Origin: Maribacter halichondriae | Lineage (GTDB): Bacteria > Bacteroidota > Bacteroidia > Flavobacteriales > Flavobacteriaceae | DNA: 64,000 nucleotides | Direction: 5' to 3' | NCBI RefSeq assembly: GCF_027474825.1 | Contig: NZ_CP107030.1 | Span: 2,858,529 to 2,922,528, forward strand | Shown here: positions 36,308 to 46,298 of the stretch, piece after piece | How the letters are laid out: each line of letters opens with the position of its first letter | Position numbering within the stretch: position 1 is the first letter of the stretch | Notes under the pieces: generated by a model | Seen by the model: only the letters and a program-made list of their open reading frames with translations | Databases searched by the model: none | What the model was told of the DNA's origin: nothing | Program-made: the position numbers and the translations under genes

Positions 36308-37294
36308 CTAATTAAAAAGAGCGCTAATTATTCCTTCTAACTTATTTGGGTTATCACAAAATATACAATTGGCACTATTTTCTACTTTAATAACTTTTAT
36401 ATGTGGATTTTTTAAAGCTAGCCAAGGGTCTATATAATTTGAATTAATAAAGGATGTCATTGAACTTCCTTCATTCAATGTTTTTTTATCGTATCCAGGA
36501 ACGATAACCAATAATTCTTTTTCAATTTGATTTATATCTAGTAAAACATCTTGAGAATTGAACTCACACAAATATTGAATCATAATTGGCATTGGAACAG
36601 AAGCCACTTGATCCCACATTTTTTTACCAGTTATAGAATCGAACGAATAGAAATTAGGTGGGAAATTACTATTATTCCAAACCTCTTTAGTAACTGTTTT
36701 AAACCATTTTGGCGCATAATAATTATCGTTAACTTCGATTCTTTCTTTTAATGTAGGGGGAGTTTTCATACTTGCATCAATTATTGTTGGAGCACCGCTT
36801 ATAACGATGGTTTTATTTATGTATTCTGAATAATCTATATTCAATCTAATAGCAATTTGTGCGGCTACATTAAAATATGATAAAACCGTTACCTCCTTTA
36901 AATTATTTTCTTTAATATAGTTTACAATACCTTTAATACATCCATTCGTCCAAATTTGTTTACCATAACTAATATTAGGAGATGGTAATTCTTGAGGTTT
37001 TGTATTTCCAAAACCTGGTAAAGTAATGAGATGCATTTTGAATTTTTTCTTATTGTTTTTAACAAAATCATCAAAAACACTTGGGTCAAATCCCCACCCT
37101 GCTATAAGTAACAAATCTTGTTTACCTTCTCCAACTGTCTTTATGTCTCCTAAAGTACCAAGAGGAGATGTTTCCATGTTTTTAGGAAGAACTAAATTGT
37201 TAAGTGAGTCGCCCTGAACTTCAAAAGTATTTTGAGCAATTAAAAAATTGAAGCTGGCAAATATAATTGCAGCAAAACTAAAATATCGTTTCAT
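36308..37294 (-). CDS. Secreted alpha/beta-hydrolase fold protein lacking catalytic residues
   Basis: A 328-residue exported protein (signal FAAIIFASFNFLIAQ). The fold pattern is clear: LLLIAGWGFDPSVFDDFV after beta3, HLITLPGFGNTKP, then the elbow region VLSYFNVAAQIAIRL and an acid-bearing LLVIVPGYDKK. In relatives the elbow reads GxSxG with Ser; here Asn142 stands at that place with Ala for both Gly. The terminal His is replaced too (ENSANCIFCDNP, Asn309 where GHF is usual). It may be a non-enzymatic binding protein, or a decaying enzyme whose frame is still open. Monocistronic. Confidence 0.7.
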   Translation of the reverse strand: MKRYFSFAAIIFASFNFLIAQNTFEVQGDSLNNLVLPKNMETSPLGTLGDIKTVGEGKQDLLLIAGWGFDPSVFDDFVKNNKKKFKMHLITLPGFGNTKPQELPSPNISYGKQIWTNGCIKGIVNYIKENNLKEVTVLSYFNVAAQIAIRLNIDYSEYINKTIVISGAPTIIDASMKTPPTLKERIEVNDNYYAPKWFKTVTKEVWNNSNFPPNFYSFDSITGKKMWDQVASVPMPIMIQYLCEFNSQDVLLDINQIEKELLVIVPGYDKKTLNEGSSMTSFINSNYIDPWLALKNPHIKVIKVENSANCIFCDNPNKLEGIISALFN

Positions 37295-37438
37295 AGCTTA
37301 AAATTTAATTATCAAATTTATCAAGAGAGAAACATAAAGCATTTAATATTTAACCCAAAATTGTATACCCCTTTAAGAGTTTACAACCTTAAGTGGCCTA
37401 TGCATTTAAAATACATTTTGTTAATTAAATTTATGCTT

Positions 37439-38317
37439 ATGAAAAATTTACATCTATTTCTATTTCTAACATCTCTATTCATTAGTTGCAAAGAAGATAA
37501 AATAGTAGCTGACTTTGTAATTGCAAATGTCAATATAATTGATGTTGAAAATGGAACTATTGAATCCAATAAATGGATTGCAATCGAAGGAAGTAAAATT
37601 GAGGCAATATATGATCATGAAATTCCTCTAGCTTCTTCGGTTGAAATTATTGATGGAACTGGAAAATATTTAATGCCTGGTTTATGGGATATCCATGCAC
37701 ACTACAGTTATAGCCATAATTATGCTAATCAATTACTATTTGCAAATGGCGTGAATGGTGTACGTGATATGTGGGGTACAATGGATACTATTTCTAGTAT
37801 AGGACAAAAAAGCATTAAAAGAAATTTTAGCCCCAGACGTCTATACATCGGGAGCTATTATTGACAGAGTTCCGCCTGTATGGCCTGGATCGGTAGGAGT
37901 AGCTAATTTAAAACAGGCTCGAACTGAAATTGATAGACAGATAAAAGAAGGTGTAGATTTCTTGAAAATTTATAGTCGTTTATCTAAAGATGTTTATTTA
38001 AACATTACCAAAAAAAGTCAAGAGCAACAAGTTCCTTTTACGGGTCATATACCAGAATCAAATAGTATTTGGGAAAGTATAAAAGCCAATCAGCAAAGTT
38101 TGGAGTATTTATATGGCCTACTTGAAGGTTGTAGTTCTCAACAAGAAGAATTATTAGAACTTAATAAGACAGATCCATATGGTCAAAAGAAAGCAGCTCT
38201 TTATGGATTGAAGAAATGTTAGAACTACTTAATGATTACCAAGAAAATAGAACTCAATATAAGACCTTTAAAACATATGCTAAAACAATAAGTAAATCTA
38301 TAGAAGGTTGGAATTAA
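37439..38317 (+). pseudogene. Lipoprotein amidohydrolase, frameshifted and truncated
   Basis: Starts MKNLHLFLFLTSLFISCKEDK (lipobox) and shows the amidohydrolase opening VIANVNIIDVENG, LMPGLWDIHAHYSYSH (metal-binding HxH) and ANGVNGVRDMWG. The frame shifts at the A6 run 37806-37811 and continues LKEILAPDVYTSGAIIDRVPPVWPG, GVDFLKIYSRLSKDVYL and VPFTGHIP. A second break near 38205 is followed by EEMLELLNDYQENRTQY and a stop at 38317. The C-terminal half of a normal ~450-residue enzyme, including the last metal ligand, is absent. Confidence 0.75.
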
Positions 38318-38348
38318 AGAAAAATCATTAGCTAAATATTTATTACTA

Positions 38349-38755
38349 ATGAATAATGAACAAATTAAAATACAAAAAAATACACAAGCAATCATCATTT
38401 CTCTAAACTTTTTGAGGCATGGATTTCTCCAGCAATGGTAATACCACCAATAACGAAAATAGAAATTGATCCAAGTGTTAACGGTTTCATAATTCTTTAC
38501 TCCGAAAATGATAGTCAAATATCAATTATGAGAGGTAGGTTTCTTAAGGTAGTGAAGAATAAAGAGCTAATTTATACATGGAATTGGGAGAGTTCAAAAG
38601 AAAAAACAATCATTACAGTCCAGTTTGATGACAATGGTGATCAAACAACCTCGATTCATCTAACCCATGAGGGTTTTTTAACTAAAGAAAGTGCTGAAAT
38701 GCATAAAAAGGGTTGGGATTATTATATTGATGAACTCGAAAAAAATAACAAATAA
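38349..38755 (+). pseudogene. SRPBCC/AHSA1-family protein, frameshifted
   Basis: ATG 38349 opens MNNEQIKIQKNTQA. A shift near 38395 leads to FSKLFEAWISPAMVIPPITK, DPSVNGFIILYSENDSQISIMRGRFLKVVKNKELIYTW and IHLTHEGFLTKESAEMHKKGWDYYIDELEK. This is the START-like SRPBCC/AHSA1 pattern, with the usual C-terminal GW helix. About 135 residues, near full length, but the WLGP-like segment after the first helix is shortened. Function of such small SRPBCC proteins is mostly unknown. Confidence 0.65.
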
Positions 38756-38759
38756 CTAG

Positions 38760-39300
38760 AACTTTATCATTACCCATCAGCAATATTATGATGTTTTAAA
38801 TGATATGATTATTCAGCCTTTCAATTTGACATCTATAGAATCATCTGGGATAAAGAAAATTCAAAACTTGAATGTTGGCTATGTACGTAAAGATAATATG
38901 TTTGGCTTTGTAAATAGATGTATAGATGATAATGGATTTACAAATAACACGCAATTTGAATGGACTGGAGGTGGATTAGCGTTTAGAACAGAAGATTATG
39001 TAAAATGGTTAAGATTATTACATGAAGGATCCTTTTTAATCTTAACAAATTAGGAGAAGATTTTTATAGTGCAAGACCTGCAACAGGTGTTGGAGGTAGT
39101 TATGGTTTGGGCGTACAAATATTTGAATTTCCAGATATTGGTAAGACTTATGGCCATTTAGGATTTTTCCCAGATTATTTTACCATAGGTTTTTATGACC
39201 CTAACACTAAAATAGCTTGTGCTTTACATTTAAACACATTAGAGCAGTCTTAAGCTAGAGATTTTATAGAGCTTATGAGGTTAGTTGTAATTAAACCAAT
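38760..39300 (+). pseudogene. Serine hydrolase (class C beta-lactamase-like) C-terminal relic
   Basis: Reads YYDVLNDMIIQPFNLTSIE, then GYVRKDNMFGFVNRC, FEWTGGGLAFRTEDYVKWLRLLHEG. After a shift near 39045 it continues LNKLGEDFYSARPATGVGGSYGLGVQIFEF and TYGHLGFFPDYFTIGFYDP. The last is the HxG-type motif of the serine beta-lactamase/DD-peptidase family. The N-terminal half with SxxK and YxN is missing, so it cannot be active. A stop is followed by a short coherent tail (ARDFIELMRLVV). Confidence 0.6.
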
Positions 39301-39390
39301 ATAAATAATAATAGAATTCTATGATACCTACATTAAAGAATTATTAAAATCAAATAACTAATATGATATGAATCAAGCTTTTGAGAGACG

Positions 39391-39639
39391 ATGGTTTTCA
39401 AAAATAAATTTAAAATTATGGGAAATCAAAGAATTAAGTTTATAAAAGAACAAAGTAGCTTTACGAGAAGTTTAACATTAAGTATCCTAGTTCAAACACC
39501 CCACAAAATTTGGTATCTAACACCTGAAATTTTGAAATTAAATATTGCATGGCAAGTAGGTCATCTAATTTTAAGTCAATTTTATCATACTATTGTAGTA
39601 ATTGGTGATTCCGATCCTTCTATTTATAAAAAAAGTTAA
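39391..39639 (+). pseudogene. DinB-superfamily fragment
   Basis: The frame contains FTRSLTLSILVQTPHKIWYLTPEILKLNIAWQVGHLILSQFYHTIVVIG. Its NIAWQVGHL.....YH pattern is the first helical pair of DinB/YfiT metal-binding four-helix proteins. The remaining two helices and the third His are absent, and the frame ends at 39639. A truncated gene in a row of decayed genes. Confidence 0.5.
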
Positions 39640-39668
39640 ATTTTGTATTGATATTAAATAATTGAAAT

Positions 39669-40850
39669 ATGACAAAGATTCTAATTCCCTTGTTTCTAGT
39701 TACATTAAACCTAAATGTTTCTTATGCCCAAGATGATGTTCTGTGGAAATTTCAAACCAACGATAAAATTTATTCATCACCAATTATTGATGGTGACATC
39801 TTATTTATTGGAAGTGGCGATAACAGCCTTTATGCAATAGACAAAAATACTGGGAAAAAAGTTTGGACATTCGAAACTGGTGGTGCAATTCATTCCACAC
39901 CATTAATGTTGGACAATCTTATATATTTTGGTAGTGCAGACGGTAGTTTATATGCACTAGATAAGAACAACGGTAACTTAGTTTGGAAGTTTGATTCAGA
40001 GGGAGAAAAAATGTATGATATATGGGATTATTATCTCTCATCACCCTCTGGAGAAGAGGAAACAATTTATTGGGGATCGGGCGATGGTTATTTATATGCC
40101 ATTAACAGTAAAATAGGCCAATTAAATTGGAAATTTCAAACGAATGGTATAGTCCATGCAACTCCAATAATATATAACAATAATATTTATGTTGGTAGTT
40201 TTGACGGTGTTTTTTACTGCGTAAACAAAGAAAATGGCACGTTAGTTTGGAAGTTTAAAACTGTTGGCTCAACTTATTTCCCGAAAGGGGAAATTCAGAA
40301 AGCTGCTCTAGTTAAAGACGAAGTGGTTTATTTTGGTAGTAGAGATTATAATATTTATGCTTTAGATGCAAAAACGGGAACTGGAAGGTGGAATATGAAA
40401 CAACCTCGCGGCTGGATTATTGCTACACCAATTGAATATAAAGACAATTTATATTTTGGAACATCGGATGCTCATATATTTTATTCAATGAAAAAAGTTG
40501 ATGGCATTGTTAATTGGACAATTCCAGTTAATATGAGAGTTTACGGTACAGCGCTTGCTTATAACGACAACATATACTTTGGAACTTTTGACGGCAAAGT
40601 AAAAGGCATAGACTATTTAACAGGACATAAAAACTGGGAATTTCAAACAGAGCAAAGTAAATTGAATTATTATAATGTCTTTAATAAAGAAGGTGAATTC
40701 AAAGAAGGATTTGAACTTTATGGGCGTGATTTTAGGAAATCTGAAGAGCTAATACTTTCATTAGGATCTATACTTTCAAGCCCTGTCATTGATAATGGCA
40801 TAATCTATTTTGGAAGTTCAGACGGAATCGTGTATGCTATAACACTTTAA
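39669..40850 (+). CDS. Secreted PQQ-type beta-propeller protein
   Basis: A 393-residue exported protein (signal LIPLFLVTLNLNVSYAQ). Seven to eight repeated blades carry the PQQ/pyrrolo-quinoline repeat signature: LFIGSGDNSLYAIDKNTGKKVWTFETGG, IYFGSADGSLYALDKNNGNLVWKF, IYVGSFDGVFYCVNKENGTLVWKFKT, VYFGSRDYNIYALDAKTGTGRWN and IYFGSSDGIVYAITL. Without a dehydrogenase domain or visible active site it is more like a BamB-style or scaffold propeller. Intact, in contrast to the decayed genes before it. Confidence 0.9.
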   Translation: MTKILIPLFLVTLNLNVSYAQDDVLWKFQTNDKIYSSPIIDGDILFIGSGDNSLYAIDKNTGKKVWTFETGGAIHSTPLMLDNLIYFGSADGSLYALDKNNGNLVWKFDSEGEKMYDIWDYYLSSPSGEEETIYWGSGDGYLYAINSKIGQLNWKFQTNGIVHATPIIYNNNIYVGSFDGVFYCVNKENGTLVWKFKTVGSTYFPKGEIQKAALVKDEVVYFGSRDYNIYALDAKTGTGRWNMKQPRGWIIATPIEYKDNLYFGTSDAHIFYSMKKVDGIVNWTIPVNMRVYGTALAYNDNIYFGTFDGKVKGIDYLTGHKNWEFQTEQSKLNYYNVFNKEGEFKEGFELYGRDFRKSEELILSLGSILSSPVIDNGIIYFGSSDGIVYAITL

Positions 40851-40967
40851 TAATATTAATTAATGCACCAACAAAAAAAGTTTTTTAAAACAAATACAAA
40901 GAACATATGATAAAACATGTATTTGCTCAAAAAATCTTTTTTGCAAAAATCAAAAAACTAAAATTAT

Positions 40968-42122
40968 ATGAAGAACATATTAATACTAATAGCCTTGGTT
41001 ATAATAAGTTGCAAAAATCAACCTCATGAGGCATTAGAAAAAAATCAAAAAATAACTTATCAAATTGGTGCAAAATATTTTATTTGGTCGGATTCAGATA
41101 GGATAGATTCTTATTATGGAGGAAATAGATTAATAAATGTTCAAGTATGGTATCCTATAGATTCCACTCAAATAAATGAGAAATTTAAACCTTCAGAGTA
41201 TTATTATGAAATTGATAAGGTTCGGAAAGATATAGGAGGATGGACTGAAAATGACTTTAATGCCGTTTCTAATCTTAAAACATATTCTTTAAAAGATGCA
41301 CCAATTAGTCATAGTAAGACTAATTTTCCTTTGATAATTTTTTCACCAAGTCTAGGAGGTAATATAAGCCTTTACACTTATTACGCTGAAGAATTAGCAA
41401 AGAAAGGATACATAGTTGCCGGAGTAAATCATTTGTATGAAAGCGAATACGTAATCAATGAAAAGAGAGCAGTTTACCCTGTTAATGTCCGTTTTCATGA
41501 TAGCCTAAAAACTTTAAATATCCCAGATCAAATATCCGCGGACAAATATCGTGAGGTAAAAGGTTTGAGACAAAAGGTATTAGCTGAAGATTTAATTTTT
41601 TGTTTGAATAAACTACAGGAAGTAAATAGCAATTACTTTAATAATAAAATTGACTTTTCAAACGTTGGAAGCTTTGGGCATTCTATTGGTGGAGCGGCGG
41701 CTGTCTATGCTAGTTATTTGGATGATAGATTTAAAGCGGTAATTGATTTAGATGGTACTCCTCCTTCAATTGCGTTAGATAATGGTATTGATGTACCATT
41801 TATGTTTATTGAAGATCTAACTGATTATGAAAATCACGAAGGCTATAAAAAACTTCACAAAAGGAGAAACGATTTTTGCGAAAAAATAAGAGCAGATTCT
41901 TTTAGAATATTAATTGGCGGAATCAATCATAATAGTTTTCTGGATATTAATTATCACATGGAAAATAATAATCATGATAAGATGCGATTTCTAAATACGC
42001 TTCAAATAACAGAAGGATATATGGCTAATTTTTATAATCATTATCTAAATGGTAAAGATCTGAATTTAAAGGAAATGAAAATTGATAGTCTTGAAATTAT
42101 AATATTTAATAATAAGACATAG
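40968..42122 (+). CDS. Lipoprotein alpha/beta hydrolase, PAF-acetylhydrolase-like
   Basis: A 384-residue lipoprotein (LIALVIISCKNQ, Cys15). The fold is the platelet-activating-factor acetylhydrolase/dienelactone type: INVQVWYPID, FPLIIFSPSLGGNISLYTYYAEELAKKGYIVAGVNHLYES, nucleophile elbow GSFGHSIGGAAAVY (Ser239), acid in VIDLDGTPPS (Asp262) and a His in GGINHNSF. All triad residues are present. Such enzymes hydrolyse short acyl esters of phospholipids or similar substrates at the cell surface. No operon partner is evident. Confidence 0.85.
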   Translation: MKNILILIALVIISCKNQPHEALEKNQKITYQIGAKYFIWSDSDRIDSYYGGNRLINVQVWYPIDSTQINEKFKPSEYYYEIDKVRKDIGGWTENDFNAVSNLKTYSLKDAPISHSKTNFPLIIFSPSLGGNISLYTYYAEELAKKGYIVAGVNHLYESEYVINEKRAVYPVNVRFHDSLKTLNIPDQISADKYREVKGLRQKVLAEDLIFCLNKLQEVNSNYFNNKIDFSNVGSFGHSIGGAAAVYASYLDDRFKAVIDLDGTPPSIALDNGIDVPFMFIEDLTDYENHEGYKKLHKRRNDFCEKIRADSFRILIGGINHNSFLDINYHMENNNHDKMRFLNTLQITEGYMANFYNHYLNGKDLNLKEMKIDSLEIIIFNNKT

Positions 42123-42164
42123 TACATTAATTCTCAAGATAAGGAGAGATAATTATAAAAGTAA

Positions 42165-43046
42165 ATAAACATCCACGTAGAAAGATACATATTATTAAAA
42201 GATGGTCGAAAGCTTGGCTTTATGAATTATGGAGATTTATGTGGATTTCCAATAATAGCTTTACACGGAACTCCAGGTTCTCGCTTATGGTTTATAAAAG
42301 ATGACCCAATTGCAAAATCTTTGTGTATTAAATTAATAACGGTGGATAGACCAGGATTTGGCTTATCCGATCCAAAAAAAGAATAGGACAATAATTAGTT
42401 TTACTGAAGATGTTTTAGAATTGATTGACCATTTCAAATTGAAAAAAGTTTCAATTCTAGGCATTTCAGGAGGAGGAGTGTATGCTGCTGCTTGTGCGTT
42501 TCAGTTTTCAGAAAAGATTTTAAAAGTAGGACTGATTTCTACCATTAATGAATTTAATAATGGCAGGACTCCAAAAAATATGAGCAAGCCCAACAGAATT
42601 AGTTTTTATTTAGCTCAAAAACTCCCTTGGCTACTACGGTTTATGTTTGCTCAACAGAAAAAATGATTGATCATAAACCTGATTCTTTTTTGCAAGGGAT
42701 TAGTACAAATATCAACCATTTATGCGAAAGCGATCAAGAAATATCAGTCAAAAAAGAAACTGGTGAATGGACACTTATACACATGAAAGAAGCCTTTAGA
42801 CAAGGTGTTTTTGAATCTGCATATGAAATGAAGTTACTAACTAAAAAATGGGGGTTTGATTGCACAAAAATAATTTGTCCTGTTGAAGTTTGGCATGGAA
42901 CTGAAGACACGTTAGCCCACATTGGTGAAATTAAGAAGCTGGTAAATATATTACCAAATTGCAAGCCTAATTATGTCACGGGAAAAGGTCATTTTCTAGA
43001 TGATGATCCAGAAATTTGGAAGCAGATTTTAAAATCTTTGATTTAA
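42165..43046 (+). pseudogene. Alpha/beta hydrolase, several frameshifts
   Basis: Coding text in three frames forms one hydrolase. It runs RYILLKDGRKLGFMNYGD, FPIIALHGTPGSRLWF, ITVDRPGFGLSDP, then FTEDVLELIDHFKLKKVSILGISGGGVYAAACAF (nucleophile elbow GISGG), then IICPVEVWHGTEDTLAHIGEIKKL and GKGHFLDDDPEIWKQIL (acid and His). Breaks lie near 42380-42395 and 42655-42665. No start codon is left, although an AAGGAG-like ribosome site is present around 42141. A decayed gene of about 290 residues. Confidence 0.7.
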
Positions 43047-43094
43047 TCTAAATCCTACAAAATTAAAATATTATTATAATTCTGGTTTCTAATA

Positions 43095-44076
43095 TTGACA
43101 CCATCATCAATTAAACATATTATTTCTATTTCCATCAATTCTGAAACTTACAATCGGACTTTTCTTCAACGAAAAGATTATAAGAGTGTAGCTTTGATTT
43201 TTAAAGAACGCCTAGCTCTGAAACCCCTAAAGGAAAGACGACTAATGATAAGCAAGGATCATTCCAACCTAAGTATCGTGAAGCAGAGCAGGCTTTTGCA
43301 GCTGCACCGTTCAGGTCTTTATTATAGACCCAAAGATGAAAGTGAACTTAATCTGGAGCTCATGCGCTTGATGGACGAACATTACGCCGATCATTATTTT
43401 AAAGGTGCTAAGCGTATGCACACTTGGCTCACAATGGACAAGTGTTATAAAGTGAATCAAAAGGGCATAGGCCGATTGTATTATCGCGTGATGGGTCTTA
43501 ACGCCATTATGCCGGGAAAGCATACCTCTAGGCGTAACAAGGCCCAAAAAATATATCCGTACCTGCTCAGAAACTTAAAGGTCGATAGGCCTGATCAAGT
43601 ATGGGCAACGGACATCACCTAAATCCCGATGCGCAAAGGGTTCATGTATTTGGTGGCCATCATAGACCTGCATAGCCGCTATGTGCTTTACTGGTCGGTA
43701 TCCAATAACCATGGACGCCCAATGGTGCAAAGAGACTTTAGAAGAAGCTATGGCGCTACATGGATACCCGGAAATCGTCAATACCGATCAAGGTAGTCAG
43801 TTTACCTCCGAGGTATTTACCCATCTTGTTCTGTCAAATGATATCAAATTGAGTATGGACGGCAAAGGAAGGGCCATCGATAATGTATTTATAGAGCTTC
43901 TTTGGAGAAGCGTCAAATTTGAAAGTATCTATTTGAATCCACCAGATTCAGGAATCGATATCTATCAACAATTGAACCGATACTTTTACTATTATAACAA
44001 CGAGAGAAGACATCAAGGAATCGACAATCAAATACCTTTTAAAAGGTATTTGATAAAACAACAAAAAGTAGCATAA
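43095..44076 (+). pseudogene. IS3-family transposase relic (orfA remnant fused to orfB)
   Basis: Reads KDYKSVALIFKERLALKPLKER, resembling the start of IS3 OrfA, running directly into OrfB text (NLSIVKQSRLLQLHRSGLYYRP, RRNKAQKIYPYLLRNL). The rve domain has the DDE set: VWATDIT (first Asp), IVNTDQGSQF (second Asp) and FIELLWRSVKFE (Glu). Defects are an in-frame TAA at 43619-43621 directly after the first Asp motif, and a frameshift near 43705-43715. Most of orfA is deleted. The element is dead. Terminal inverted repeats could not be recognised. Confidence 0.85.
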
Positions 44077-44311
44077 TGAATAATAACCAGAACTTAATTT
44101 AATACGAAACCTGTCCTAAAGATTGGGGTATGCTCAATTCTTTGTGCCGGGATAAATGACTGGAATTTCTTGAGCTGAAAGTTCAATAAAACCTCCAAAT
44201 GAAACTAGCAGAACAAATGAATTTAAAAATGTGTTTTCTCATTATTTTTTGTTTTAAGCTTGTAAAAAAATTTCATTTGTACACCATTATGGAGTTGCGC
44301 ACAATTTAAAA

Positions 44312-44617
44312 CTACAGCCTAACCTTTTTTTGATTTAATTTCCAAATAGTATAAAAAGTGCTTATAGCTAAAAGACTGATATAATTAATTTTATAATACA
44401 ATGGCTCCAAGCTAACAGCTAATATAATATTGGCTATGGTTGCAATTAATACCAAAGCAAAAATTATATAAGCAATGATGTTTTGATTTTGTTTAATAAT
44501 TTGAAAAATTGTTTTTATTATGAAATAGGTAGTAATTGGAATAACCAATACTAAAACAGAAATAACTACCAAAGCTGAACTGTGATTCCCATTAAAAAAC
44601 AATAGAACCAGACCCAT
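44312..44617 (-). CDS. Small membrane protein
   Basis: A 101-residue hydrophobic protein with four predicted helices: SALVVISVLVLVIPITTYFII, IIAYIIFALVLIATIANIILAV and ISLLAISTFYTIW, ending in a basic tail. ATG at 44617. No recognisable family. It stands alone between the IS3 relic and an uncertain region. The open frame with a consistent membrane pattern suggests a real gene. Confidence 0.45.
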   Translation of the reverse strand: MGLVLLFFNGNHSSALVVISVLVLVIPITTYFIIKTIFQIIKQNQNIIAYIIFALVLIATIANIILAVSLEPLYYKINYISLLAISTFYTIWKLNQKKVRL

Positions 44618-45361
44618 ATTAATAAAAGAAAAAGAACATAACCAATAATAACAATGAAAATGTTTTTAAGAATTGTTACAAGCATTTTTTAAATTTTTAT
44701 GTTATTAAAATTACAAATCAATGAAGGCATAAACGAGTAGACAAATGTGGAGAAGGCTATACTACTTTAGTCTATTTATTCAGATTTAACGTTTATATCG
44801 CTTGAGTACGTCTTTTGACTCTTAATTTTTCAAATAATTTGATGGAATGGTTTTACCGTACTATCCGATATGAAAAGGGGCTTCACCAATTTCTGAATTT
44901 GATAATTCATCTGCCATTAGGTTTAATTTTTCCATTTTACGTTGACTTATTTTTTCAAATTAGCATTCATCACTTTTAACCATCCCATTTTTATTCTAAT
45001 CCACTTCCAGCTAAATAAAATAAATGATATAATCGCAATATATACGGAAGAAATGGCTATTCATTCGATTATTAAACGATTAGAAAGACTAGAAAGCCTG
45101 CCAACTTGTACAAAAAGGATGGCCAAAACTAATGCTATTGAAAAAAACAATAAAACAAGTTTCTTTTTAACTCTCCTCATTCTATTTATCATAATAATAT
45201 TGATTAATCCAGATTAATTTTTGTGTATATTTATTCATGGTGATATCCTTTAAGCAATTAACCTCAAAGGGTCCGGAGAGAATTTTATTAAATCTAGTTG
45301 CAATAATTGCTTTTTGAATTATTCTTAACAATATTAAAGTAAAGCTTTAAGCTTAATCTAA
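44618..45361. other. Mostly non-coding AT-rich stretch
   Basis: No strong gene. A plus-strand frame from TTG 44942 to 45217, with an internal ATG at 45052, could give a 55-residue protein ending in one membrane helix (SFFLTLLILFIIIILI). Codon texture is poor and I would not insist on it. Confidence 0.25.
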
Positions 45362-46243
45362 TCAAATATTAATCACTTTACCGATGCTATTTAATTCGCG
45401 GCGTTTAGTCCAGTAATAAGCTGCAAAACCTATGACGACAATTGGTAGCACAATTCCAAATTCGTCAATATAATAAGCTGTGTTTCCTGTATCCTCCGTT
45501 AAAGGAGTGAAAATTCTTTGAATAAATAAATTATGACTAGCGTGAAGTATTACTGCTGTCCATAAGCTTCCTGACTTGACACGAAACCAAGTGTATATGA
45601 AACTCATACTTATAGTTAATACCACGAAGCATGACATTGCATACCAATATGGAGTGGCACTTTTATAATCAGCAAATAGTAATATAGGAAGATGCCAAAT
45701 TCCCCATATAAAACCTGAAATTAAGGAAGTCTTCGTAAACCCATAAATCTTATATAATTCAGGAACCAAAAACCCTCGCCATCCTATTTCTTCTCCTAAA
45801 GCACTTGCCATACCAAGGATAGTACCAAAAATCCCAAATAGAATAAAATAGAAAGTTATAATGAAACCACTGTCAATTTCACCAAAACCAAAAGAATTCG
45901 TAAGCCTAACAACAATTTCCTTGTTATAGAATCCTCCCCATCCTAATAACCATATTACGAGGTAAGCAATTAGTGCATAAATAAGAGGAGTTAAATAGCT
46001 CCATATCTGATATCTTGTTTTACCCCATTTCCACCCAAGATCAGAAATATTCCTATTTAATATTTTCATAGTAATCAAGGCAGAAATCCCAGGGCACCAC
46101 ATAAGTCCAATTGTAAATTGACCCCATCCGCTACTAAGAGTTCCAGAATAAATTATTAGAAAATAATAAATTGAACTCAAGGCCAAAGAAATTGAAAGAA
46201 ATATTATAATAGGCTTAAATCTTTTCTTTGTCAAGTTCTCCAT
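45362..46243 (-). CDS. CPBP-family intramembrane glutamic endopeptidase
   Basis: A 293-residue membrane protein with eight helices. Family motifs are all present: the catalytic pair in ALGEEIGWRGFLVPELY (EExxxR), the second motif in FIWGIWHLPILL (FxxxH-like), and SLWTAVILHASHNLFIQ (HxxxN) at the C-terminus. CPBP/Abi proteases of this kind process membrane-bound peptides or prenylated proteins; many are immunity proteins for bacteriocins. Not linked to a bacteriocin gene here. It is followed on the same strand by a small secreted protein after 55 bp. Confidence 0.92.
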   Translation of the reverse strand: MENLTKKRFKPIIIFLSISLALSSIYYFLIIYSGTLSSGWGQFTIGLMWCPGISALITMKILNRNISDLGWKWGKTRYQIWSYLTPLIYALIAYLVIWLLGWGGFYNKEIVVRLTNSFGFGEIDSGFIITFYFILFGIFGTILGMASALGEEIGWRGFLVPELYKIYGFTKTSLISGFIWGIWHLPILLFADYKSATPYWYAMSCFVVLTISMSFIYTWFRVKSGSLWTAVILHASHNLFIQRIFTPLTEDTGNTAYYIDEFGIVLPIVVIGFAAYYWTKRRELNSIGKVINI

Positions 46244-46298
46244 AATTATTTGTTTTGGGTTATTTTAAATTGTTCCCATGGTATTTATATAAAACTAT

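Noticed and set aside
44942..45217. 91-codon frame with one terminal membrane helix
   Set aside because: TTG start, weak coding texture; mentioned in the intergenic entry only.
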